From the NCBI GenBank assembly GCA_036004665.1, contig DASYRG010000080.1, positions 50,560-114,559 on the forward strand: 64,000 bases of DNA, read 5' to 3'. Positions 1 to 8,646 of this stretch are shown here, in pieces. The DNA is from JACQGZ01 sp036004665 (GTDB lineage: Bacteria > Sysuimicrobiota > Sysuimicrobiia > Sysuimicrobiales > Humicultoraceae). Position numbers and translations under genes: made by a program. The stretch's first letter is position 1; the number at the start of each line of letters is the position of its first letter. Under the pieces are notes generated by a model. It was not told the DNA's origin. It ran no database searches and saw nothing but the letters and a program-made list of their open reading frames with translations.

Positions 1-583
1 CACGCCGCCAGCCTCCGTCGGCGGTCACGAGCACCTTTGCCTGCGCGTCGTTGATGCGGTCGCGCAGCGATTCGGCACTGAACCCCCCGAAGACGACGGT
101 GTGGGGCGCCCCGATGCGCGCGCAGGCCAGCATGGCGATCGGCAGTTCGGGAATCATCGGCAGGTACAGGGCAACCCGGTCGCCGCGGCCGACGCCCAGG
201 GACTTCAGGACGTTGGCGAAGCGGCAGACCTCGCGGTGCAGCTCTTCGTAGGTTAGGACGCGCCCGTCTCCAGGCTCCCCTTCCCAGACCAGCGCCCGCT
301 TCGTCCGGCGCGGCCCGTCCAGATGACGGTCCAGGCAGTTTACCGCGATGTTGGTGCGCCCGCCGATAAACCACTTCGCGTACGGCAGATTCCACTCCAG
401 GACGCGGTCCCAGCGGCGGAACCAGACGAACTCCCCGGCGGCCCGCGCCCAGAGCCCTTCGGGATCGCGCTCCGCTTCGGCATAGACCGACTCGTCGCGC
501 ACCCAGGCCGCCTCCTGGAGATCGGCAGGCGGAGGAAAGCGGCGCTGTTCCAGCAGCAAGGCCTCAATGGCACGATCGGTCAT
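1..583 (-). CDS. acsA: Acetyl-CoA synthetase, N-terminal part (cut by window edge)
   Basis: Reading from an ATG at 583 gives 194 residues that run off the window edge without a stop. They cover the ACAS N-terminal domain (EFVWFRRWDRVLEWN, AKWFIGGRTNIAVNCLDRH) and the start of the AMP-binding domain (TYEELHREVCRFANVLKSLG, YLPMIPELPIAMLACARIGA, HTVVFGGFSAESLRDRI). The family activates acetate with ATP and CoA through acetyl-AMP in the cytoplasm. The start is set by AGGGAGGC five bases upstream. It is divergent from the CoxM-like gene. Catalytic motifs A8/A10 lie outside the window, so only the family is certain; propionyl-CoA synthetase is a less likely alternative. Confidence 0.9.
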   Translation of the reverse strand, partial: MTDRAIEALLLEQRRFPPPADLQEAAWVRDESVYAEAERDPEGLWARAAGEFVWFRRWDRVLEWNLPYAKWFIGGRTNIAVNCLDRHLDGPRRTKRALVWEGEPGDGRVLTYEELHREVCRFANVLKSLGVGRGDRVALYLPMIPELPIAMLACARIGAPHTVVFGGFSAESLRDRINDAQAKVLVTADGGWRR

Positions 584-723
584 GGTTGCCTCCCTGGATA
601 GGGTCTTGGGGCAGCAAGAGAATTCGTCGCACGACGCCGGCTTCTCCTCGCAGGGCTTGCCGGTTTCTGGCGTGCGCGGCGGGGCAGGGATGGCACCGGG
701 GTGCCGCGTAATCGTCAGCGACC

Positions 724-1605
724 ATGATCCCCGCGCCCTTCCACTATCATGCCCCCCTGACCGTCGCCGAAGCCCTTCGCCTCCTCAAGGAGCACGGCGC
801 TGAGGCGAAGCTGCTCGCCGGTGGCCACAGTCTCCTTCCGTTGATGAAGCTGCGCCTGGCCGCCCCGGCCCACCTGATCGATCTCGGCCGCATCCCCGAC
901 CTGCGCGAGATCCGACGGGAAGGTGAAGGCGTGCGCATCGGCGCGATGGCCACGCACTGGCTGATCGAATCCTCCGACCTCGCGCGGGAGCGAGCCCCCC
1001 TGCTGCCCGAGACCGCGGCCCAGATCGGGGACCTCCAGGTGCGGAACGTGGGCACAATCGGGGGCAGCGTGGCGCACGCCGATCCCGCCGCCGACTATCC
1101 GGCCGCAGTGCTGGCACTGGAGGCGACGCTGAGGGCGGAGGGGCCGAAGGGCCGGCGGGCCATCCCGGCCGCCGAATTCTTCACCGGCCTGTATTCGACC
1201 GCGCTGGCTGCCGAAGAGATCCTTGTGGAGATCATGGTGCCGGCGCACCCTACCGTGCCGGGGAGGGGCGCCGCCTACCTGAAGTTCCCTCATCCAGCGT
1301 CCGGGTTCGCGGTCGTGGGAGTAGCGGCGGTGGTGCAGCTCGATGGAGAAGGCCGGTGCGAGCGCGTCCGCCTCGGCGTGAACGGGGTCGCCCCCGTCCC
1401 CTACCGCGCGCAGGGGGTCGAGGACCGTTTGACCGGCCAGGCCCCAACCCCCGAGAGGCTCGCGGAGGCGGCAAAGGCGGCCGCCGAAGGCGTCGACGTC
1501 AACGCCGACACCTTCGCTTCCGCAGAGTACCGGACACACCTGGCGACGGTATTCGCCAGGAGGGCCCTGGCCGAGGCCGTCGAGCGGGCCCGCTCAGGTC
1601 GGTGA
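724..1605 (+). CDS. FAD-binding medium subunit of a molybdenum hydroxylase (CoxM/CutM-like)
   Basis: This 293-residue protein has the full FAD_binding_5 plus CO_deh_flav_C layout of CoxM-type subunits. The first FAD motif AGGHSLLP is near residues 32-39, and the second, NVGTIGGSVAHADPAAD, is near 108-124. In family members the subunit carries electrons between the Fe-S small subunit and the Mo-cofactor large subunit of xanthine-dehydrogenase-family enzymes. Here neither partner is present: upstream is acsA on the other strand and downstream is a glycosyltransferase on the other strand. No clear Shine-Dalgarno precedes the ATG. The substrate cannot be told from this subunit; partners may be encoded elsewhere. 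Confidence 0.85.
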   Translation: MIPAPFHYHAPLTVAEALRLLKEHGAEAKLLAGGHSLLPLMKLRLAAPAHLIDLGRIPDLREIRREGEGVRIGAMATHWLIESSDLARERAPLLPETAAQIGDLQVRNVGTIGGSVAHADPAADYPAAVLALEATLRAEGPKGRRAIPAAEFFTGLYSTALAAEEILVEIMVPAHPTVPGRGAAYLKFPHPASGFAVVGVAAVVQLDGEGRCERVRLGVNGVAPVPYRAQGVEDRLTGQAPTPERLAEAAKAAAEGVDVNADTFASAEYRTHLATVFARRALAEAVERARSGR

Positions 1606-1632
1606 GCTAACAGCTAAGGCAGAAAGGCGCCG

Positions 1633-3810
1633 TTATACGCGCGCGGCTTCCCGCCGCCTGGACGGAGAGCGATGGAGCCGGCGCGGCGCAGCGAGCTGCG
1701 GTGCTGGAGTGATCCGAAGGCCCATCCGGTACAGGACATATGGGGGAAGGTCGATCGTCTCGCTGTGGACAACGGTGGCCTCGTGGACCACCGGACTGGT
1801 CCAGGCCGCCAGCCGCAGCGGCACCCCCTCGGGCAGAGGCGTCGGGAAGAGCACCAGAGCGCCGCGCTCGCTGACGTCCTGGGTGACGCCCCAGATCTCC
1901 TTGCCGTCCAGCTGCACGCGGATCGGCAGATGCCACCGCCAGCGCTGCGCCCGGCGGCGGTTGAACCGGAGATCCACCGCTCCGATCGGCCGGCCGACCT
2001 CCTGCAGAAATCTCCGCTGCGCAAAGAGGATGACGAACGTGGCCAGGAAGTCGCGGATCTCCGGGTGGATGCCGCGTAGATTCAACCCTACGTGGGTACC
2101 GTTGTCCGTCTCCCGCTGGAAGGCCACCTGCCCTTCCATGCCGATACGGTCGTCGAACCAGAGGAACTGGATCCAGACGCGTGTCGCCTCCAAGGGTGCC
2201 TTAGGCACGACCAGCCCCGCGCCCTCCTCGTGCACGTCCACGAGGACACCCACACCCACATCCCCTTCGTCGCTGGCATAGCGGACGGGGATCGCCACCG
2301 GCACGCGGTAGAGGCCCCGCCGCTCGACCTTCTTCAGAGCGAACCAGATGGCCCAGATGGCCAGCCAGATGTTGAGGGTCGCCCACAGCATGGTGAAGAC
2401 GTAGGCTGGGGCGTTCGGCTCGATCCCGCCGGCGAAGCGCACCGTCCCCAGGTAGACGCCCACGTCGTTCACGAGGAAGACGCCCCAGACAGGGACGATC
2501 ACGCGCCACGGCGGAGCGTCGCTCTCGGTCTCAAAGGCGGGACGGTACCGCCGCCGCACGACCAGCTCGACGGTGCTCTTGATGTAGGTGTAGAAGCGGA
2601 CCATGGCATAGTGCGCGTCGTAGAGGGCCATGCCGTATCCGCGCCCGGCCGCCGTGAAGGCCACCAGCATCAGCCCATAGTACACGGCGAAGGGAAGCAG
2701 GAAGGCCTCGGGCGCGACGGCCACCGGCAGGACGCCGGTGGTGAGGAAGATGGCCGGAGTCAGATAGAAGATCGCCTTCTGGAACCCCTCGAAGTAGGAG
2801 GTCATCGAGGCCAGGTAGACGACCCGCTGTGCGGCCGTCAGACCGGGCAGGCGCAGGGGGTTATCGTAGCGCAAGACCTGCATCGCCCCCTGGCCCCAGC
2901 GCAGGCGCTGCGCGTGGTACGGGCCGGCCGTGGCGGGAGCGAGCCCGTACGCCAGGATATCGTTGTGGTAGGCGGAGCGCCAGCCCCGCGCGTGCAGGCG
3001 GATGGAGGTATGCAGGTCCTCCGCCTGGGTCTCCCGGGCGAACCCGCCCGCGTCGTCGAGGGCGGTCCGCCGGAAGACGGCGCACGATCCTGAGAAGATC
3101 GCTCCGTTGACGCGGTCCCGTCCGGGCTGGATCACCCGGAAGAACAGCATCTGATCGTGCCACGTCTTTCGCGCTTCGACGTCAAAGCGGTGCTGGTAGG
3201 AGTCGACGTTGTAGAAGTCGTGCGCCGTTTGGACGAAGGCCAGGCGCAGATCATCAAAATACCCGAGAGTGCGATCGAGAAAATCAGGGATGGGCACGTG
3301 GTCGGCGTCGAAGACGGCCACGAACTCCGCGGCGCTGCCGGCCAGCGCCGAGTTTAGCGCCTCGGCCTTACTCTGGCCCATGCCTGGAGCCGCCGCGTAC
3401 TTCACATCCAGTTCGACGGCCAGCCGCTCGATCTCTGGCCGAGCGCCCTGATCGAGGACGGTGGTCTGATGCGGGTACTGGATCGCCCGGGCTCCCAGCA
3501 CGGCGCGGCGCACCAGCCAGACGGGCTCGTCCGCGGTGGTGATGAACAAGTCCACTGTGAGCCCGGGGGGCGCGGGAGGGGCGACCCGACGCGTCAGTCG
3601 CCACGTGGTGAAGAAGAACATCGCGGCGGAGAGCAGCCCGTAGGCCTCGGCCGTCCAGACCGGGATGGCCAGCCACAGCGCCTCCCGGTTCAGCGTCGCG
3701 GTCAGCCGCCAGGTCAGGTAGTAGGCTCCCGCCGCAAGCGCCGCCACGGAAGCGGCCCGGATGATCCATTCGCGCGCGGGAACAGAGGAAGGCCCGATGC
3801 GGTCCATCAC
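1633..3810 (-). CDS. Membrane-bound family 2 glycosyltransferase (cellulose-synthase-like) with two C-terminal PilZ domains
   Basis: The 725-residue protein starts with two membrane segments (about 18-36 and 45-70) followed by a GT-A catalytic domain. Processive GT2 motifs are visible: DAD at 168-170, AED at 263-265 (the TED position) and QRLRW at 301-305. More membrane helices follow (about 345-390 and 435-490). The C-terminus holds two PilZ-like units. The first has RxxxR at 498-502 but DVHEEG at 525-530, so the serine of D/NxSxxG is lost. The second has RxxxR at 619-623 and an intact DVSERG at 645-650. The family makes extracellular beta-glucans under c-di-GMP control. No bcsB/bcsC partners lie nearby, so the polymer is unknown. 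Confidence 0.85.
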   Translation of the reverse strand: MMDRIGPSSVPAREWIIRAASVAALAAGAYYLTWRLTATLNREALWLAIPVWTAEAYGLLSAAMFFFTTWRLTRRVAPPAPPGLTVDLFITTADEPVWLVRRAVLGARAIQYPHQTTVLDQGARPEIERLAVELDVKYAAAPGMGQSKAEALNSALAGSAAEFVAVFDADHVPIPDFLDRTLGYFDDLRLAFVQTAHDFYNVDSYQHRFDVEARKTWHDQMLFFRVIQPGRDRVNGAIFSGSCAVFRRTALDDAGGFARETQAEDLHTSIRLHARGWRSAYHNDILAYGLAPATAGPYHAQRLRWGQGAMQVLRYDNPLRLPGLTAAQRVVYLASMTSYFEGFQKAIFYLTPAIFLTTGVLPVAVAPEAFLLPFAVYYGLMLVAFTAAGRGYGMALYDAHYAMVRFYTYIKSTVELVVRRRYRPAFETESDAPPWRVIVPVWGVFLVNDVGVYLGTVRFAGGIEPNAPAYVFTMLWATLNIWLAIWAIWFALKKVERRGLYRVPVAIPVRYASDEGDVGVGVLVDVHEEGAGLVVPKAPLEATRVWIQFLWFDDRIGMEGQVAFQRETDNGTHVGLNLRGIHPEIRDFLATFVILFAQRRFLQEVGRPIGAVDLRFNRRRAQRWRWHLPIRVQLDGKEIWGVTQDVSERGALVLFPTPLPEGVPLRLAAWTSPVVHEATVVHSETIDLPPYVLYRMGLRITPAPQLAAPRRLHRSPSRRREAARV

Positions 3811-3837
3811 GCCCTACCTGCCCAACGGAGAGAGGTT

Positions 3838-4350
3838 TTAGGCGGGTTCTTCGCGCCGCCCGTACATGAAGATGCTGTAGTCGAGGTTCTGCGCTTCCAC
3901 GCCCAGCTGGCGCAGCATCGCCATCGCCTGCGCCCGGTGGTGCACCTCGTGGAAGCACAGTTGGGTGGCGACGTCCGCAGGGGTCACCGTGATAATGATC
4001 CTCTTGCCCCGCTCCGTGACCGAATACTCGAAGGGGCTCTCCCAGTCGGTGATCTCTGCCAGGGTCCGGGCGGTCTGCGGCGCCTGCGCCGTCCAAGCCG
4101 CCTCCAGCTCGGCGAAAGTGGGCTGTCGCTGCACGCTGATCGGCCACTCCTCCCGCGGCGGCACCGTCTTCCGCTGCAGACGGGTAGTGTAGAGCCACTC
4201 CGCCCTCGCCATCTCGACCATCGTGGCCTGGAGCGTATGGTGGGCGAAGGGAAACTCGTGGGTGTACTGCGCCTGGGTGAGCGGGCGGATCCAATCGAAG
4301 AGTTTGGCGCGGGCTTTTGTCAGGTAGTCGTAGACACGGACGAAATTCAT
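3838..4350 (-). CDS. DinB family protein
   Basis: This 170-residue protein is a four-helix-bundle DinB/YfiT-type protein. The helix containing CFHEVHHRAQAMAMLRQLG (near 140-160) carries histidines of the usual metal site, and FAHHTLQATMVEMARAEW supplies the partner histidine. Members include thiol-dependent metalloenzymes and damage-inducible proteins of unknown activity. An ATG 15 bases further upstream (4365) sits inside the ribosome-binding site AGGGAGGG, so the start at 4350 (MNFVRVYD) is preferred. It follows the epimerase gene by 11 bases on the same strand, suggesting co-transcription. The substrate is unknown. Confidence 0.8.
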   Translation of the reverse strand: MNFVRVYDYLTKARAKLFDWIRPLTQAQYTHEFPFAHHTLQATMVEMARAEWLYTTRLQRKTVPPREEWPISVQRQPTFAELEAAWTAQAPQTARTLAEITDWESPFEYSVTERGKRIIITVTPADVATQLCFHEVHHRAQAMAMLRQLGVEAQNLDYSIFMYGRREEPA

Positions 4351-4361
4351 CGCTCCCTCCC

Positions 4362-5261
4362 TCATGCCCGCAAAACGTGGCGCAGCGCGGATTCCAGTTC
4401 TGCATGGCGGAAGGAAAAGCCCGACTCCATCAGGGCCGCAGGGGTCATCCGCTGGCCGCGAAGGAGCTCCGCGCCCAGCTCACCCATGACCAGCTTCAGC
4501 GCTGCCGCCGGCACCGCCAAAACCGCCGGACGGCGCAGGACGCGCGCCAGGGTCGCCGTGAACTCGCGGTTCATCACGGTCTGCGACGATACCACGTTCA
4601 CCGGACCCATGAGGCTCTCCACGGCCAGCAGGTGCTCCACGGCAGACACCCAGTCGTCGACGGCGACCCAGGGGACGTACTGGCGTCCGCTGCCCAACCG
4701 TCCCCCCAGGCCCAGGCGAAAGAGCGGCACCTGCGGGCCGAGGAATCCGCGCCGGCGGGTCATGACATTCCCGCTGCGAATGTGAACAACGCGGATCCCC
4801 ACGCTGCGCGCCGGTTCTGTCGCAGCCTCCCAGTCCCGGCAGACCCGCGCCAGGAAGGTGTCTCCGGGGGAACTCTCCTCGGTCAACTCCTCTTCTCCCC
4901 GGTCGCCGTAATATCCGGAGGCCGAAGCGGAGATCATTACGCGGGGCCGCCGGGAGAGTCCGGCGAGCGCCTCGGAGAGCAGGCGCGTTCCCTTGACGCG
5001 ACTGTCATAGATCCGTGCCATCTTGGCGCGGCTCCACCGCAATGCGGGAATCGGTTCCCCGGCCAGATGAACAACCGCGTCGGCCTGCTTCAGTGGACTC
5101 ACGTCGATGGTCCCGCCGACCGGATCCCACAAAAACTGATCGGGCCCCAGGCGGCGGGCGCGCACCAGCCGGAGGATGCGGTGCTCCCGACCGACCAGGC
5201 GGGGCATCAGCGCGGACGCCAGCAGGCCGTGCGATCCCGTGATGACGATGGTATCGGCCAT
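4362..5261 (-). CDS. TIGR01777-type SDR epimerase (YfcH-like)
   Basis: The 299-residue protein begins MADTIVITGSHGLLASALMPRL, an atypical SDR nucleotide-binding turn with G-x2-G-x2 spacing. It continues with VVHLAGEPI, SASASGYYGDRGEEELTE (the TIGR01777 signature region with Tyr) and a C-terminal DUF1731 domain (GELGAELLRGQRMTPAALMESGFSFRH). That architecture is specific to the YfcH/SULA-type epimerase-like family, whose physiological substrate is not established. The reading frame stays open upstream to 5360, but that stretch is arginine-rich and not family-like, so the ATG at 5261 is chosen. It precedes dinB by 11 bases. Confidence 0.88.
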   Translation of the reverse strand: MADTIVITGSHGLLASALMPRLVGREHRILRLVRARRLGPDQFLWDPVGGTIDVSPLKQADAVVHLAGEPIPALRWSRAKMARIYDSRVKGTRLLSEALAGLSRRPRVMISASASGYYGDRGEEELTEESSPGDTFLARVCRDWEAATEPARSVGIRVVHIRSGNVMTRRRGFLGPQVPLFRLGLGGRLGSGRQYVPWVAVDDWVSAVEHLLAVESLMGPVNVVSSQTVMNREFTATLARVLRRPAVLAVPAAALKLVMGELGAELLRGQRMTPAALMESGFSFRHAELESALRHVLRA

Positions 5262-5384
5262 GGAAGATCCCGTTCGCCTCGGCTTTTGACGCGTCGTGCA
5301 TCGATTCCTGGGGACCGTTCCTCGTCTCCCAGGGGCCACGCCTGTTCCCCGCGAAGTCACATCGGCGCGGAGCGCGGAAACCCC

Positions 5385-5915
5385 TTGACTCTCCAGGCCG
5401 GCATTGCCGGCGCACTCGGCGCGGTGGTGGCGTTCGGACTGGCCTCAGCCGAAGCCGTCGCCGTTACTGCGAAGGGGGCGGAATACGAGATGGGCGGCAT
5501 CCCCATCGTCCTCGCCGCCCTGGGATTCATGCCCCTGGCCGCGGGGCTCGTCGCCGGCCTCGTCGCTCCCGGCCGCCCGTACCCCGCCGCGCTCGCCGCG
5601 TGGGCGCTCCTATTGCTCACGAGCATCGTGCTCTCTTCGATCCCGGAACTCCGTTTGGGCGCGGAGACGTACTTGTTCCCCGCAGGGCTCAACGTCCTCT
5701 TCGTCCTCTGGGGCGCGCTCCTTGCCGACCCTTCTCCGCGCAGGCTGCGAACCTTCCGCGACGGCACCCTCCCCCTCGCCGGCCTCACCTCCTTCCTCGC
5801 ATTCATCCCGATCGCGGACGTCTATTTCCCCGGCAAGACCGCCTGGCTGCCGCTGGCTGCGCTGGTTGGGTCCTTTATCTGGTTAGGCGTCCGCAATCAG
5901 CGAGCGGGCAGGTGA
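5385..5915 (+). CDS. Small integral membrane protein, unknown function
   Basis: From a TTG at 5385 the frame encodes about 176 residues, almost all in five hydrophobic segments (GALGAVVAFGLA, IPIVLAALGFMPLAAGLVAGLV, AALAAWALLLLTSIVLS, AGLNVLFVLWGALLA, WLPLAALVGSFIWLG). I do not recognise the family. The frame remains open for about 1 kb upstream, but that part is antisense to the epimerase and has no hydrophobic pattern, so the true start lies between 5360 and 5400; no ATG or strong ribosome site fixes it. It ends 82 bases before the binding-protein gene on the same strand. Confidence 0.6.
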   Translation: MTLQAGIAGALGAVVAFGLASAEAVAVTAKGAEYEMGGIPIVLAALGFMPLAAGLVAGLVAPGRPYPAALAAWALLLLTSIVLSSIPELRLGAETYLFPAGLNVLFVLWGALLADPSPRRLRTFRDGTLPLAGLTSFLAFIPIADVYFPGKTAWLPLAALVGSFIWLGVRNQRAGR

Positions 5916-5997
5916 AAACGGTGGCAGGACAGAAGCGGATATTTCATTCCAGGCCAACACCGACCCGATCACAAGTCCATAAAGGAGGGATTGGGTA

Positions 5998-7566
5998 ATG
6001 CGCAATCGTTTGCTCAGGCTGCTCGGCGTGCTGCTCGCCCTGGCGCTGCTTCCCGCCGTTGTCGTCGGCGGTCCGGCGCCCAGTCGCACGCCGCCGAACG
6101 TGCTGGTGATCGGCACGAGCATTCAGGACATCGTCAGCCTCGACCCGGCCCAGGCCTTCGAGTTCCGCTCGACCTGGGTGGTCGAACACCTCTATGACAC
6201 CCTGGTCGAATTCAACCGGGAGTTCAACCGCGCGCTGCCCAACGTGGCGGCGTCGTGGACCGCGTCCCCCGACCTGAAGACCTACACCTTCCAGCTCCGC
6301 TCCGGTGTCCGCTTCCACAGCGGCAATGCCGTGAACGCGCAGGCGGTCGAGTTCTCGCTCCGCCGGGTGATGCGGCTGAAGATGTCGCCGGCCTTCATCA
6401 TCACCGACTTCGTCAAGGCCGAAACCGATATCGCCGCCGTGGGGTCCGATCAGGTGCGGATCACCTTCAACCAGGGCATGCCGGAGGTCCTGATGGCGTC
6501 GGTCCTGGACAACCCTGTCTCCTCGGTCGTCGATCCTGCCCTGGTGCGGCGCAACGCCGCGGCGGGCGACCCCGAAGCGAACAAGTGGCTGACCGAGAAC
6601 GACGCGGGGTCCGGACCCTACATCCTGCGGCGCTGGACCCGCAACGCGATCGTGGAGCTCGTGGCCTATGACGGGTACTGGCGCGGGCGGCCCAGCATGG
6701 GGCGAATTTTCATCCAGGACCTCATCGAGCCCGCCGCCCAGCTGCTGGCGCTGCAGCGTGGGGACATCGACGTGGCGATGAGCCTGCTCCCTGGCCAGTA
6801 CCGCCAGCTGGCAACCACGCCGGGGTTCGTGGTCAAACGGGTCCCGACGTTCTCGATTCGCTACCTGGCGATGAACGTGGGCTACGAGCCTTTCGCCAGC
6901 CGCCAGGTCCGCAACGCAGTGAAGTATGCCGTGGACTATGATGCCATCAAGCGCATCTACGAAGACGCCATCGACGTCGGCCAGACCATCGTGCCGGCCC
7001 GCATGTTCGCCCATCTGCCTGACCGGCCGTACACACGCAACGTGGAGCGGGCGCGGGCGCTCATGCGTGAGGCCGGCCGGGAGGCTGGATTCCGCGCCAC
7101 ACTCGTGGTCAGCACCGAAGTGCCGCTCCCCGACATTGCCGCCAAGATCAAGGAGGATCTGGCCGCGATCAACATCACGGTGGACGTCCAGGTGCTGCGC
7201 AGCGCCGATGTACTGGGAATCTACCGCGGCCGCACTCACCACATGACCATCGCCCGATGGGGCGCCGACTACCCGGACCCGGATAACCTGGCCAAGGCCT
7301 TCGCCGACTTCGACAGCCGCGTCCTCGCCTGGCGCAACCAGTGGGACCACCCGGTCAAACGGGTGGTGCAGCAGGCCGTTCAGGAATCCGACCGCGCGAA
7401 GCGCGAGGCCCTGTACAAGGAGATCCAGAAGGTCGTTCTGGAGGAGGGGCCGTATGTGATCTTCGCCTACCCGCTGCGGCAGATTGCGATGCGCACCAAC
7501 GTCAAGGGGGTTGATCCCTCCCCGCTGGCGGAGACGTTTGATCTGACCAACGCCTCGAAGGAGTAG
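5998..7566 (+). CDS. ABC importer substrate-binding protein, dipeptide/oligopeptide/nickel type (SBP family 5)
   Basis: The 522-residue protein has an N-terminal signal peptide (RNRLLRLLGVLLALALLPAVVVGG) and no lipobox cysteine, so it is probably released rather than lipid-anchored. SBP_bac_5 landmarks include SLDPAQAFEF, VEHLYDTLVEF, LPNVAASWTASPDLKTYTFQLRSGVRFHSG near 80-110 and GSGPYILRRW near 205. The family captures peptides, nickel or other small solutes for DppBC-type permeases. The start is fixed by AAAGGAGGG upstream. It is followed by two cognate permease genes. The ligand cannot be read from sequence. Confidence 0.9.
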   Translation: MRNRLLRLLGVLLALALLPAVVVGGPAPSRTPPNVLVIGTSIQDIVSLDPAQAFEFRSTWVVEHLYDTLVEFNREFNRALPNVAASWTASPDLKTYTFQLRSGVRFHSGNAVNAQAVEFSLRRVMRLKMSPAFIITDFVKAETDIAAVGSDQVRITFNQGMPEVLMASVLDNPVSSVVDPALVRRNAAAGDPEANKWLTENDAGSGPYILRRWTRNAIVELVAYDGYWRGRPSMGRIFIQDLIEPAAQLLALQRGDIDVAMSLLPGQYRQLATTPGFVVKRVPTFSIRYLAMNVGYEPFASRQVRNAVKYAVDYDAIKRIYEDAIDVGQTIVPARMFAHLPDRPYTRNVERARALMREAGREAGFRATLVVSTEVPLPDIAAKIKEDLAAINITVDVQVLRSADVLGIYRGRTHHMTIARWGADYPDPDNLAKAFADFDSRVLAWRNQWDHPVKRVVQQAVQESDRAKREALYKEIQKVVLEEGPYVIFAYPLRQIAMRTNVKGVDPSPLAETFDLTNASKE

Positions 7567-7577
7567 CACACCCAGGG

Positions 7578-7602
7578 GGGAGGGTGGCTCCGCCCCCCTC
7601 CC
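7578..7602 (+). promoter_or_regulatory. GC-rich stem-loop between binding-protein and permease genes
   Basis: Arms at 7578-7587 and 7593-7602 pair at 9 of 10 positions around a 5-base loop and lie 11 bases after the binding-protein stop codon. There is no following T-run, so full termination is unlikely. Stem-loops in this position commonly protect upstream binding-protein mRNA or reduce read-through into permease genes. That role is inferred. Confidence 0.5.
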
Positions 7603-7614
7603 TCACACCATTCC

Positions 7615-8622
7615 ATGTGGGCCTACATCGTCAGGCGGGTGGCGCTGGCCTCTCTGGCCATCGCCGGCGTCCTGGTGATCGTCTTCTTTCTCTCCCACAT
7701 CATCCCGGGAGATCCCGTCGCCGCCATCCTCGGTCCGCAGGCGCCCAACGACGTGATCGAGGACCTGCGCCGTCGCTGGGGCCTTGACCGCCCCGTCCAT
7801 GAGCAGTTCGTCCGGTTCGTCGTCCGCTTAGCCCGTGGGGATCTCGGCGACTCACTGGCCACCCACCGCCCGGTGATCCGCGACCTCCGCGAGTTCTTCC
7901 CCGCCACGTTCGAACTGGCCACGGCGGCCATCCTCATCGGCGCGCTGACGGGGCTGGCCGTGGGGGTCGTCTCGGCGGTGGCCCGGGGACGGCCGCTCGA
8001 CCACGCCGTCCGATTTCTCTCGTTGATCGGTCTCTCCATGCCCGTCTTCTGGCTGGGCTTGATTCTGCTGTACATCTTCTATTACCGGATACCGCTGCTG
8101 CCCGGCCCCGGGCAGCTGGACATCTTCATCGCCCGGCCGCCCTGGGTGACGGGGATGATCACGGTGGACGCGCTCCTGGCGCGCGATGGCGGCGCCCTCA
8201 TCAACGCCCTCGGCCACCTGTTGCTGCCCGCCGTGGTGCTCGGCTCACACGCCCTGGTCGGCATCGCGCGGATTACCCGGGCGTCCATGCTGGAGGTGCT
8301 CGGCCAGGACTACGTGAAGGTGGCGCGGGCGAAGGGGTTGGCCGAGCGGACCGTCATCCTCAAGCATGCCCTGCGCAACGGGCTACTCCCCATCATCACC
8401 GTCATCGGCATCTACTACGGGGGATTGCTGGAAGGCGCGGTGCTCACCGAGACGGTCTTCGCCTGGCCGGGGCTGGGGCGCTATGCGACCAGCGCGATCC
8501 TCTCCCAGGACTTCGCCGCCATCATGGGCGTGACGATCGTGATCGCCCTCATCTTTTCTCTGGCCAACCTCATCGTCGACCTGGCCTATGGGCTCCTCAA
8601 CCCGAAGATCCGCTATGAGTAG
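7615..8622 (+). CDS. ABC transporter permease, DppB type
   Basis: The 335-residue protein has the DppB/OppB plan: a first helix (VALASLAIAGVLVIVFFLSHIIPGDPV), a periplasmic region with RRWGLDRPVHEQF, then five further helices. The EAA loop is EVLGQDYVKVARAKGLAERTVILKHALRNGLLPIITV near 240-275, which contacts the ATPase in family members. It follows its binding protein by 48 bases and precedes the DppC-type partner by 24 bases, so the three probably form one transcript. No ATPase gene follows. Confidence 0.92.
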   Translation: MWAYIVRRVALASLAIAGVLVIVFFLSHIIPGDPVAAILGPQAPNDVIEDLRRRWGLDRPVHEQFVRFVVRLARGDLGDSLATHRPVIRDLREFFPATFELATAAILIGALTGLAVGVVSAVARGRPLDHAVRFLSLIGLSMPVFWLGLILLYIFYYRIPLLPGPGQLDIFIARPPWVTGMITVDALLARDGGALINALGHLLLPAVVLGSHALVGIARITRASMLEVLGQDYVKVARAKGLAERTVILKHALRNGLLPIITVIGIYYGGLLEGAVLTETVFAWPGLGRYATSAILSQDFAAIMGVTIVIALIFSLANLIVDLAYGLLNPKIRYE

Positions 8623-8646
8623 TCAGCAGCGGATCAACCGCGCGTC

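Noticed and set aside
4317..5384. N-terminal extension of the 5385-5915 membrane protein
   Set aside because: Open frame but antisense to the epimerase and charged, without hydrophobic or family pattern.
5944..7569. A 541-codon minus-strand open frame
   Set aside because: Antisense to the SBP family 5 gene, which has signal peptide and family motifs; the antisense translation is not protein-like.
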